Source: Pseudomonadota bacterium (lineage in GTDB: Bacteria > Pseudomonadota > Gammaproteobacteria > Burkholderiales > Burkholderiaceae_F). From it: 64,000 nucleotides of DNA. Positions 1 through 8,662 of the stretch are shown in pieces; position 1 is the stretch's first letter; each line of letters starts with the position of its first letter. The stretch spans positions 1 to 64,000 of the forward strand of contig JAEZVV010000165.1 in assembly GCA_023443095.1 (NCBI GenBank). Reading direction: 5' to 3'. The notes below the pieces were generated by a model that had not been told where the DNA came from, did no database searches, and was given only the letters and a program-made list of their open reading frames with translations. The position numbers and the translations under genes are program-made.

Positions 1-1
1 G

Positions 2-1675
<1,674 letters not shown>

Positions 1676-1684
1676 GGAGAGACC

Positions 1685-2407
1685 ATGAAAGTCAATCCAG
1701 TCTCGCACGAAGTCCTGGGGGGCCCTCTCGTACCGGTCTACGTGTACGAAGCGCCGATCCGCTTCTGGCACTGGGCCATGGTGGTGACGATGTTTGTTCT
1801 CATCGGCACCGGCTACCTGATCGGGGACCCGCTCTCGGCCAACTACGCCGATACCTGGAACCAGTATCAGTTCGGCTACATCCGGATGGCCCACTTCATT
1901 GCCGGCTTCCTGTTCAGCATCCTGTTCATCGTGCGCAGCTACTGGGCGCTGGTGGGCAACAAGTACGCGCGCTCGATCTACGTGCCGCCGGTCTGGAACC
2001 TGAGCTGGTGGGACGGCATGTTCCGCCAGGCCCAGTACTACCTGTTCCTGCGGCCGAAGTCGCCCGAGTTCGTCGGCCACAATCCGCTCGCCCAGATCGC
2101 GATGTTTGCGATGTACGTGGTCGGCACGGTGCTGATCATCATCACCGGCTTCGGCCTCTACGCCCAGCAATGGGGGTGGGATTCGGGCTGGATGAGCTGG
2201 TTCGGCTGGGTCACCGTCTGGTTCGGTGAGCCGCAGACCGTGCGTACCTGGCACCACGTGCTGATGTACTACCTTGGCCTGTTCGCGATCATCCACATGT
2301 ACATGGCCATGCGCGAGGACATCATGGGTGGCGCCACCCAGCTCTCGACCATGACCAATGGCGTGCGCATGTTCAAGGAGCCGGTCGACGGTTCCGGCCA
2401 TCACTAA
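1685..2407 (+). CDS. hupC: Ni/Fe-hydrogenase b-type cytochrome subunit HupC
   Basis: Di-haem cytochrome b that anchors the hydrogenase to the membrane and passes electrons from the small subunit to quinone. The 240 residues show four hydrophobic helices: about 27-47 (starting FWHW, with H29 a likely haem ligand), 63-84, 129-153 and 188-210, the last two rich in conserved histidines (WHHVLMYY, IIHMYM). Length and pattern match the HupC/HyaC/HoxZ family. The ATG has a strong AAGGAGA site 5 bases upstream and lies 9 bases after hupL, so the two genes form one transcript. Confidence 0.95.
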   Translation: MKVNPVSHEVLGGPLVPVYVYEAPIRFWHWAMVVTMFVLIGTGYLIGDPLSANYADTWNQYQFGYIRMAHFIAGFLFSILFIVRSYWALVGNKYARSIYVPPVWNLSWWDGMFRQAQYYLFLRPKSPEFVGHNPLAQIAMFAMYVVGTVLIIITGFGLYAQQWGWDSGWMSWFGWVTVWFGEPQTVRTWHHVLMYYLGLFAIIHMYMAMREDIMGGATQLSTMTNGVRMFKEPVDGSGHH

Positions 2408-2423
2408 GCTTCAAGTCGACAAC

Positions 2424-2753
2424 GTGAGCCTCCCGGCCACGGCAGCGCGGAAGCGGGTTCGCCCGCTTCCGCGCCTTGCCTCTTCCCGACGCGCCCTCCA
2501 TCCGGGGCAGTTTCTCGAAACGCGTTACCTGCAACCGCTGGGCATTTCGCAGACCGACCTCGCCCAGGCGCTCGGCGTCTCGCGCCGACGGATCAACGAA
2601 CGGATCAACGGGCGCCGCGCCATCACCCCCGACACCGCGGTCCGGCTCGGCCTGTTTTTCGACAACGACCCCGAGTTCTGGATGCATCTGCAGGTAGCCT
2701 GGGAAATGCACGAAGCGATGCGACGCTTCCGCAGTCCGCCCTCGGCTTCGTAA
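2424..2753 (+). CDS. HigA-family antitoxin-like XRE regulator without a toxin partner
   Basis: Small helix-turn-helix protein of the HigA/VapI antitoxin family. The pattern HPGQFLETRYLQPLGISQ, then ALGVSRRRINERINGRRAI and the tail DPEFWMHLQ is the typical HigA signature. No HigB-like toxin lies on either side; the neighbours are hupC and hupD. It probably acts as a DNA-binding regulator, perhaps on the repeats at 2814-2849 just downstream, which is inference. I place the start at GTG 2424 (109 residues), because the longer open frame from 2358 runs into hupC and lacks homologous residues. No good ribosome site is visible, so the start is uncertain. Confidence 0.75.
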   Translation: MSLPATAARKRVRPLPRLASSRRALHPGQFLETRYLQPLGISQTDLAQALGVSRRRINERINGRRAITPDTAVRLGLFFDNDPEFWMHLQVAWEMHEAMRRFRSPPSAS

Positions 2754-2801
2754 GCCCGCTCACCCAGCAATACCCCTGCACCTGACGCAGGACAAACCCT
2801 G

Positions 2802-2849
2802 TTGCCACTAACCCCGTTACTTTCTAAGCTGTAACGGCTTATGTAACGG
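2802..2849 (+). promoter_or_regulatory. Possible hupD promoter with GTAACGG operator-like repeats
   Basis: TTGCCA (2802-2807) and TAAGCT (2825-2830) are 17 bases apart and could be weak -35 and -10 boxes; the -10 match is poor. CCGTTAC (2814-2820) and GTAACGG (2831-2837) form a perfect 7-base inverted repeat with a 10-base centre. A second TGTAACGG copy (2842-2849) repeats the one at 2830-2837 at a 12-base step and runs into the hupD ribosome site. The position, right after a HigA-like gene, suggests an operator. An RNA hairpin is the alternative. Confidence 0.45.
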
Positions 2850-2857
2850 AGATTCCT

Positions 2858-3490
2858 GTGGCTAAGCAACGCGCCGTCCTGGTTCTGGGCATCGGCAATC
2901 TTTTGTGGGCGGACGAGGGTTTCGGCGTACGAGCGATCGAAGCGCTCAACGCCGCCTACGAGTTCCCGCCCGAAGTCGAACTCGCCGACGGCGGCACCCT
3001 CGGCATGTACCTGCTCGAGCTGGTCTGCACCTCGCCCCGCATTCTCATCTTCGACTGCGCCGATCTAAAGTCGCCCCCCGGCACGCTCAAGGTCCTGCGC
3101 GACGACCAGATCAAGGCCTGGAGCGCGACCAAGATCTCTCCGCACCAGACCGGCTTCAACGACGTCCTCGTCGCCGCCGCCATGAAGGGCCTCTACCCCG
3201 AGCGCCTGACCGTGATCGGCGTCCAGCCCGAAGTCCTCGACGACTTCGGCGGCACCTTGTCGGCCGGCATCCGCGCCCGCCTTCCCGAAGCGCTCGATCT
3301 GGCCGTGGCCGAACTTGCGGCCTGGGGTTTTGCCGCCACGCCGCGCCCGGCCGGCAGCTCCGTCCCCACGCTCAGCACCCAGGCGCTCGCCATCGGCGTC
3401 TACGAGTCCGAACGCCCTTCGGCCGAAGCCGCCTGCCGCATCGGCGACGAGCGCTTCCTGATCCATCGCGCCGGCCGCGAGGGAGTCTGA
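2858..3490 (+). CDS. hupD: Hydrogenase maturation endopeptidase HupD
   Basis: Protease that checks for bound nickel and then removes the C-terminal tail of the hydrogenase large subunit. The N-terminus has the family motif LGIGNLLWADEGFG; E20, D66 and H96 align with the nickel-sensing Glu, Asp and His of HybD. It has 210 residues, slightly longer than usual because of a C-terminal extension. The start is GTG at 2858, with ACGGAG 6 bases upstream; no ATG fits. There is no hupE nickel-transport gene between hupD and hupF, unlike the rhizobial order. Confidence 0.94.
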   Translation: MAKQRAVLVLGIGNLLWADEGFGVRAIEALNAAYEFPPEVELADGGTLGMYLLELVCTSPRILIFDCADLKSPPGTLKVLRDDQIKAWSATKISPHQTGFNDVLVAAAMKGLYPERLTVIGVQPEVLDDFGGTLSAGIRARLPEALDLAVAELAAWGFAATPRPAGSSVPTLSTQALAIGVYESERPSAEAACRIGDERFLIHRAGREGV

Positions 3491-3491
3491 G

Positions 3492-3803
3492 ATGTGTATC
3501 GGCATCCCCATGCAAGTGACCGGCGTTCTGCTCGGCACGGCCCAGTGTGAAGGCCGCGGCAAGAGCGAGCGCATCAACACCATGCTGGTGGGCGAGCAGC
3601 CCGTCGGCACCTGGCTCCTGTGTTTCAACGGCAACGCCCTGCGCGTGCTCGAACCCGACGAGGCCCGCAAGATCGACATCGCCCTCGACGCGCTCGAACA
3701 AGTCATGGCCGGTGGCGGCGCCGGCGCCAACCTCGACGCCGCTTTTGCCGACATCGTCGAACGCAGCCCGCAACTTCCCCCCCATCTCCGGAGGCCGCAA
3801 TGA
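3492..3803 (+). CDS. hupF: HypC/HupF-family hydrogenase chaperone HupF
   Basis: HypC-like chaperone, 103 residues, starting MCIGIPMQV; Cys2 is the residue that HypC-family proteins use to hold the Fe(CN)2CO unit or the large-subunit precursor. In rhizobia HupF protects the large subunit during maturation in oxygen. It is longer than HypC (77 residues, at 10997) because of a C-terminal helix-rich extension. It starts 1 base after hupD and its stop overlaps the hupG start (ATGA), implying translational coupling. Confidence 0.92.
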   Translation: MCIGIPMQVTGVLLGTAQCEGRGKSERINTMLVGEQPVGTWLLCFNGNALRVLEPDEARKIDIALDALEQVMAGGGAGANLDAAFADIVERSPQLPPHLRRPQ

Positions 3804-4270
3804 GCCTGATCGCCGAAACCCCGATCGACCCGCAGACCCACCCCATCTTCCGCCGCCTGTTCGACCAGCTCGGCTATCCCGAGCTGACCGAGGCCAATTT
3901 CGACGCCTTCATCCAGCAGCCCGGCCACAGTCTTCTGCTGTTCACCGAAGACCCGGTGCGCTTCAAGGAAACGCTGGACATCGCGGTGATCGCACCCGAG
4001 ATCGCCAGCGCCTTCCAGAACGTCTTCCGCGTCGGCGTTCTGCTGCCGGCGGCCGCGCGCGCCTTGCACGCCCGTTACGGCTTCATGCGCTGGCCGGCGA
4101 TCGTCCTGCTGCGCGACGGCAAATACCTCGGCGCCATTGATGGCCTGCGCAACTGGGACGAATACATCGCCGAAGTGGCCCGCCTGCTCCAGTCCGAGCC
4201 GAGCCGCCCGCCGTCGATCGGCATCCCCGTGGCCGGCGGCTCCGCTGGCGATTCCCACTGCCATTCCTGA
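3800..4270 (+). CDS. hupG: Hydrogenase expression protein HupG (HyaE/HoxO family)
   Basis: Thioredoxin-fold protein of the HyaE/HoxO/HupG family, which acts in export or assembly of the hydrogenase small subunit. The 156 residues contain the thioredoxin-like core (HSLLLFTEDP to WPAIVLLRDGKYLG) but no CxxC active site, as is normal for this family, so it is a chaperone and not an oxidoreductase. The start ATG at 3800 overlaps the hupF stop, with GGAGG 5 bases before it. The tail is rich in Pro, Gly and Ser. Confidence 0.88.
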   Translation: MSLIAETPIDPQTHPIFRRLFDQLGYPELTEANFDAFIQQPGHSLLLFTEDPVRFKETLDIAVIAPEIASAFQNVFRVGVLLPAAARALHARYGFMRWPAIVLLRDGKYLGAIDGLRNWDEYIAEVARLLQSEPSRPPSIGIPVAGGSAGDSHCHS

Positions 4271-4283
4271 GCCGAGGCCACCG

Positions 4284-5153
4284 ATGAAGCCCTTTCCTAT
4301 TCCCGTCGCCGCCTTCGGCCCCGGTTCGCAACCGACCGAAGACGACGAAATCACCGGCCTCGGCATGCCGCGCGAAGTCGAGGTTTTTTCGATGCCGCTG
4401 GTGCCCGATGTCACCGACCGCGCCGCCGCAACCGAATGCCGCGATGTCCTGATGCGGCTGCTCACCGAACTCTCGGCCTGGGATCCGGCGAGCGACCAGC
4501 CCGGCCCCGTCACCAGCCTGGCCGGGGTGAGCCCGGGCGGGCTCGAGCTCGTCAACCAGATGATGGGCGAAGGCGAGGTCGGCATCCGCATCGTCGCTGG
4601 CCGCGACATTCGGATCCAGGAGTCGATCTTCACCGGCTTGTGGCGGGTGCGCGAGTTCGACCCCGAAGGCCGGTTGATCGCCGACCACGTCGAAGCTGCC
4701 TGCATTCCGGCGGCGGTGGTCGAGACCGCCCGCACGGCCACACTCACCGAGATGCCCGAGCTGGCCCTGCCGCCGGAGGCGATGAACTCGCCCGCCATCC
4801 TCACCGAGCTGCGCTCGCAGATGGCTGAATGGAAACCCGGCAAGCCGCCGCACGTGATCAACCTGACCCTGCTGCCGATGTCGCCGGCCGACCTCAAGCT
4901 GATCGACCAGGCACTGGGTTCGGGTCCGCTCGCCATGATCTCGCGCGGCTTTGGCAACTGCCACGTCAGCGCCACCACCTTGCGCCACGTCTGGCGGGTG
5001 CAGTATTTCAACAGCATGAAGACGATGATCCTCAACACCGTGGTCGTCACCGACATGCCCGAGGAGGCGATCGCCGCCCCCGAAGACCTGCGCGACACCA
5101 CCACCCGCCTGGCCGAACTGATCGACTGGATCGAGCAGGCCTGGGAAGTCTGA
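4284..5153 (+). CDS. hupH: Hydrogenase expression protein HupH (HyaF/HoxQ family)
   Basis: HyaF/HoxQ/HupH family protein, 289 residues, needed for maturation of the small subunit of membrane hydrogenases together with HupG. The repeated pattern is visible: two homologous halves each read ...LxLxxMSPxxLxLIxQxLGxG... (around VSPGGLELVNQMMGEG and MSPADLKLIDQALGSG), followed by a GRDIRIQES or NCHVSATT segment and a WRVQYFN segment. ATG 4284 was chosen because it begins the conserved sequence; the frame stays open further upstream only inside hupG. It is 13 bases downstream of hupG. Confidence 0.9.
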   Translation: MKPFPIPVAAFGPGSQPTEDDEITGLGMPREVEVFSMPLVPDVTDRAAATECRDVLMRLLTELSAWDPASDQPGPVTSLAGVSPGGLELVNQMMGEGEVGIRIVAGRDIRIQESIFTGLWRVREFDPEGRLIADHVEAACIPAAVVETARTATLTEMPELALPPEAMNSPAILTELRSQMAEWKPGKPPHVINLTLLPMSPADLKLIDQALGSGPLAMISRGFGNCHVSATTLRHVWRVQYFNSMKTMILNTVVVTDMPEEAIAAPEDLRDTTTRLAELIDWIEQAWEV

Positions 5154-5163
5154 GCCAGCGGCC

Positions 5164-5400
5164 ATGAGCGAACTCCCGCACAAGACCTTCGAGGGTTCCT
5201 ACCTCGGCGACGCGAGCAAGATCGGCCCCACGACCAAGCTCGAATGCAAGGTCTGCTGGCACGTCTACGACCCCGCGCTCGGCGACGACTACTGGCAGAT
5301 CCCGGCCGGCACGCCTTTCACCGCCCTGCCCGCGCACTGGGCCTGCCCCGAGTGCGGCTGCACCAAGGAGCAGTTCATGGTGGTGCACGATGAGTCCTGA
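5164..5400 (+). CDS. hupI: Hydrogenase-associated rubredoxin HupI (HoxR)
   Basis: Small iron protein with one Fe(Cys)4 site: C28 and C31 (CKVC), then C61 and C64 (CPEC). The 78 residues include a short N-terminal extension typical of HupI/HoxR rubredoxins. In other bacteria these are needed for a membrane hydrogenase that works in oxygen, probably by supplying electrons for building or repairing the small-subunit clusters. It is 10 bases after hupH, and its end overlaps hupJ by 11 bases. Confidence 0.94.
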   Translation: MSELPHKTFEGSYLGDASKIGPTTKLECKVCWHVYDPALGDDYWQIPAGTPFTALPAHWACPECGCTKEQFMVVHDES

Positions 5401-5989
5401 GTCCGAACGGCCGTCCCCCGGCACGGTCGAGCTCCTGCCCGACCCGACCGAGCGGCTCGCGACCGGGTTCCGCAGCATCGCAACCACCCGCATGGCGGGG
5501 CTGCCTTTCCTCAACCCCGCGATCGAGGTCGAGGCGGTCGGCTTTGCCCCGTGGCAAGGCCGCTGGCTGGGGGTGATGGTCACGCCCTGGTTCATCAACC
5601 TGATCCTCGCCCCCTGCGATCCGGCCCGCTGGACGCCGGTCGCCCCCGGCGCCAAGACCAGCTACGAGTTCCCGGCCGGCCGCTACGAGTTCATCGGAGC
5701 CACCGACGAACTGCTGGGCCACTACCAGATGTGTTCGCTCTTTTCGCCGGTCAAGGACATCGCCGACCACGCCACCGCGGTCCTGATCGCCCAGCTGGCA
5801 CGGGAAGCCCTGTTCAATCCCGAACACGCGGTCGAGGAAGCGGGCACGCCGCTCACGCCCGAGCCCGAGGTCGACGCCAATGCTCCCGGCCTGCAGGAAA
5901 AACTCGAAGCCAAACTCGAGCAACCCATGAGCAAGCGCGGCTTCCTGCGCGGCGACTTTCTGAGCAAGCCCGATGAGCCTCGAGGGTGA
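5390..5989 (+). CDS. hupJ: [NiFe]-hydrogenase assembly chaperone HupJ (HybE family)
   Basis: HybE/HupJ/HoxT family chaperone, 199 residues. The conserved middle is clear: MAGLPFLNPAIEVEAVGF, then W-GVMVTPWFINLILAP, then GRYEFIGA and CSLFSPV. In E. coli, HybE escorts hydrogenase-2 subunits to the Tat system. The C-terminal third is a family-typical variable tail that ends SKRGFLRGDFL. The start lies inside hupI and the end overlaps hupK by 17 bases, so translation of hupI-hupJ-hupK is likely coupled. Confidence 0.9.
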   Translation: MSPESERPSPGTVELLPDPTERLATGFRSIATTRMAGLPFLNPAIEVEAVGFAPWQGRWLGVMVTPWFINLILAPCDPARWTPVAPGAKTSYEFPAGRYEFIGATDELLGHYQMCSLFSPVKDIADHATAVLIAQLAREALFNPEHAVEEAGTPLTPEPEVDANAPGLQEKLEAKLEQPMSKRGFLRGDFLSKPDEPRG

Positions 5990-7094
5990 AATCGCCGTGA
6001 GCCTGGCCTGGGACGGTCGCCACATCACCGGGGTCGGGGTCGAGTCGACCCGGCCGCTGCTGGCGCCGCGCCTGCTGACGGGCAAGACCCCGGCGCAGGT
6101 CCAGGCCCTGGTGCCGGCGCTGTTTTCACTCTGCGGCCAGGCCCAGGCCGCCGCCGCCGAACTCGCGCTGGCTGCAGCTCAAGGCGCGAGTCCTGAAGCC
6201 GGGCGCCGCGTGGAGCTCGAACAGCGCGTCGTCGCCGAAAACCTGGCCGAGCTGTTCTGGCGCCTGCTGCTGGACTGGCCGCAGCTGATGGGGCAAGCCT
6301 TTGACCCGGCGCCCGTGGCCCAGGCCCGCAAGCTCGTCCTGGCCGCCCTGGCCACCGAAGGCGGCTCGCGGCTTGCCGGTCCGCTGCGCGAGCAACTGGT
6401 CGCCATCGCGGCCCGGCACGTGTTCGGCGAGCCGGTAGCGAGCTGGCTCGAACGGACTCAAACGGCCGTCGAGTTTGATGCCTGGCTGGGCCACGCCGCC
6501 ACTCCGGTCGCGCTGGCGCTGGCGCAGCTGCGGCGGGAGTTCCCTGCGCTCGGCCGCACGTCCGTTGCCTGCCTGCCGGTATTCGCCCCCGCTCGCCTTG
6601 AAACCGAGCTGCTGCCCGGCCTGGCCGAACCCGGTTTCGGGTCGCACCCACGCTGGTCCGGCCGGCTTGCCGAAACCGGCGCCCTCGCCCGCCAGCTCGA
6701 ACAACCGCTGATCTCGGCCCTGATCGCGGCCGAGGGCAATACCGCCGCAGTCCGCATCGCCGCCCGCCTGGTCGAACTGGCGCGCCTGCTCGCCGCCGCC
6801 GATGTCGCGGCTCCGTGGACTCTGGGTTTCTCACCCGCCGCGTCGATCGGGGTCGGCGTGGTCCAGACCGCCCGCGGCCTGCTCCTGCACCACGTCGGTG
6901 TACACGACGGCCGCGTCACTCGCTACGACATCGTTGCCCCGACCGAATGGAACTTCGAACCCGAGGGCGTCCTTTCACAAGGCCTGGTGGGCCAGGCGAC
7001 GGCCAGCGCCGACGCCGCCCGTCGGGCCGCCCGCATCCTGGTGCAAGCGCTCGACCCCTGCGTCGCCTGCCGGGTGGAGTTGAGCCATGCATGA
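5973..7094 (+). CDS. hupK: Hydrogenase expression protein HupK (HoxV family)
   Basis: HupK/HoxV is a degenerate relative of the hydrogenase large subunit that serves as scaffold or carrier for the Fe(CN)2CO unit. The relation shows at the end: DPCVACRVELSHA keeps the CxxC of the HupL motif DPCMACATH, but has no histidine in the right place and no cleavable tail. The N-terminal pair of cysteines is reduced to a single one in LFSLCGQ. It has 373 residues, within the usual range. It overlaps hupJ at the front and hypA by 8 bases at the end. Confidence 0.9.
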   Translation: MSLEGEIAVSLAWDGRHITGVGVESTRPLLAPRLLTGKTPAQVQALVPALFSLCGQAQAAAAELALAAAQGASPEAGRRVELEQRVVAENLAELFWRLLLDWPQLMGQAFDPAPVAQARKLVLAALATEGGSRLAGPLREQLVAIAARHVFGEPVASWLERTQTAVEFDAWLGHAATPVALALAQLRREFPALGRTSVACLPVFAPARLETELLPGLAEPGFGSHPRWSGRLAETGALARQLEQPLISALIAAEGNTAAVRIAARLVELARLLAAADVAAPWTLGFSPAASIGVGVVQTARGLLLHHVGVHDGRVTRYDIVAPTEWNFEPEGVLSQGLVGQATASADAARRAARILVQALDPCVACRVELSHA

Positions 7095-7428
7095 AATGTC
7101 GCTCGCCGAGAGCATCATCCAAATCGTCGAAGAAACGGCGCAGGCCAACGGCGGCGGCTTAGTCCGGCGCGTCCGGCTCGAGATCGGCGCGCTCTCGCAC
7201 GTCGAAATCGACGCCCTGCGCTTCTGCTTCGACGCCGTCACCCGCGATTCGCTGGCCGCCGGCGCCGAACTCGTCATCGATTCCCCGCCCGGGCGCGCCT
7301 GGTGCCTGGGCTGCTCGAGCAGCGTCGAACTTCGTCGCCTGGGGGACGCCTGCCCGCTGTGCGGCAGCCACCAGCTCGCCGTGACGCAAGGCGAAGAGAT
7401 GCGCGTCAAGGACATTGAACTCGTCTGA
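7087..7428 (+). CDS. hypA: Hydrogenase nickel metallochaperone HypA
   Basis: Carries Ni(II) to the hydrogenase large subunit together with HypB. It has 113 residues, starting MHEMSL; His2 is the nickel ligand. A structural zinc site is formed by C73 and C76 (CLGC) and C89 and C92 (CPLC). It overlaps hupK by 8 bases and is 29 bases before hypB. Confidence 0.96.
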   Translation: MHEMSLAESIIQIVEETAQANGGGLVRRVRLEIGALSHVEIDALRFCFDAVTRDSLAAGAELVIDSPPGRAWCLGCSSSVELRRLGDACPLCGSHQLAVTQGEEMRVKDIELV

Positions 7429-7457
7429 GCCCCAGGCTCGACCCGAAGGAGAAAACC

Positions 7458-8651
7458 ATGTGCACCACCTGCGGCTGCGCGGCCGGCAACGTCAAGATCG
7501 AAGGCGAGGAACATCGACACGAGCACCGTCACGACGACGGCACCGTGCACAGCCACGGCCACGCCCATGAAGGTCAACACGCCCACGAGCATGGCCACGA
7601 GCACTGGCACCAGCACGATGACGGCAGCTGGCACAGCCATGGCCATGAACACGTGGCGACACACGCCCACGAACACGGTCATGCCCACCCGCACAGCCAC
7701 GCTGACGGTTCGGTCCACGTCCACGACCACGAGCACCACGGCGAACACGCCCACGGCCACGACGAGCACCTGCACCAGCACGCCGACGGCTCCTGGCACA
7801 GCCATTCGCACGAACACGGTGCCGAGGTCGACCACGTTCATGACGGCGAAGGCCTGCTTCATTACGGCCTGGGAGCGGCCCATGCTCACGCGCCGGGCCT
7901 GAGCCAGGCGCGCATGGTCAAGATCGAGCAGGACATCCTGGGCAAAAACGACCAACTCGCCGCGCTCAACCGCCAGCGCCTGGCCGACCTCGGCGTGTTC
8001 GCGGTCAACCTCGTTTCCAGCCCGGGATCGGGCAAGACCACCCTGCTCGCCGCCACGGTCGGTGCACTGCTGCCGGCGCAGAAGGTCGCGGTAATCGAAG
8101 GCGACCAGCAGACCGCCAACGACGCCGACCGCATCCGCGCCGCCGGCGCCCCCGCGATCCAGGTCAACACCGGCAAGGGCTGCCACCTCGACGCCGCCAT
8201 GGTCGGCCGCGCGCTCGACAAACTTCCGCTGGAGTCCGGCGCGGTGCTTTTCATCGAAAACGTCGGCAACCTGGTCTGTCCGGCCGCCTTCGACCTGGGT
8301 GAGGCGCACAAGGTCGCCGTGCTGTCGGTCACCGAAGGCGAGGACAAGCCGCTCAAATATCCCGACATGTTCCGCGCCGCCGATCTCATGCTGTTGAACA
8401 AGGTCGACCTGCTGCCCTATCTGAACTTCGACGTCGAGCAGTGCATCGCCTACGCGCGCCAGGTCAACCCCGAGATCCGCGTGATCCAGGTCTCGGCCAC
8501 CAAAGGAGAAGGCATGGCCGAATGGCTGGACTGGGTGCGGGCCGGAGTGGCGGAGGCGCGCGACGCCCAACTCGGCACGGTCGAAGGCCTGCGCGCCCGC
8601 GTCGCCGAACTCGAGCGTCAGCTCGAAGAAGCCATCGCCACTCGCCACTGA
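7458..8651 (+). CDS. hypB: Hydrogenase nickel incorporation GTPase HypB with long His-rich domain
   Basis: SIMIBI-class GTPase that drives nickel insertion. The N-terminal CTTCGC is the high-affinity nickel motif. Residues 19-144 hold about 46 histidines, which would store nickel or zinc. Within this part the unit H-x-D-G-x-x-H-x-H recurs at residues 25, 53, 81 and 108. The GTPase domain follows: P-loop SSPGSGKTT at about 187-195, then GDQQTANDADR, and NKVDLLPY as the base-recognition motif. A coiled-coil tail (EGLRARVAELERQLEEA) closes the protein. The 397 residues are longer than the usual 220-320, mainly because of the His-rich part. ATG 7458 has AAGGAG upstream. Confidence 0.96.
   Translation: MCTTCGCAAGNVKIEGEEHRHEHRHDDGTVHSHGHAHEGQHAHEHGHEHWHQHDDGSWHSHGHEHVATHAHEHGHAHPHSHADGSVHVHDHEHHGEHAHGHDEHLHQHADGSWHSHSHEHGAEVDHVHDGEGLLHYGLGAAHAHAPGLSQARMVKIEQDILGKNDQLAALNRQRLADLGVFAVNLVSSPGSGKTTLLAATVGALLPAQKVAVIEGDQQTANDADRIRAAGAPAIQVNTGKGCHLDAAMVGRALDKLPLESGAVLFIENVGNLVCPAAFDLGEAHKVAVLSVTEGEDKPLKYPDMFRAADLMLLNKVDLLPYLNFDVEQCIAYARQVNPEIRVIQVSATKGEGMAEWLDWVRAGVAEARDAQLGTVEGLRARVAELERQLEEAIATRH
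7530..7820 (+). repeat. Four in-frame His-rich repeats inside hypB
   Basis: Four copies of a unit coding H-[DA]-D-G-[ST]-[VW]-H-[SV]-H begin at codons 25, 53, 81 and 108 (bases 7530, 7614, 7698, 7779). The steps are 28, 28 and 27 codons, so the DNA period is about 84 bases. Between the cores lie further H-x-H-x runs. The pattern suggests growth by tandem duplication. It is translated sequence and not a CRISPR array. Confidence 0.8.
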
Positions 8652-8662
8652 GATTCGCCCCC

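Noticed and set aside
3065..5104. A 679-codon minus-strand open frame across hupD-hupH
   Set aside because: It is antisense to four well-supported hup genes. The translation is low-complexity and the frame reflects codon bias.
7530..7820. Regular repeats that might suggest a CRISPR array
   Set aside because: The repeats code for His-rich protein in the hypB frame, the spacers are themselves His-rich codons, and no cas genes are near.
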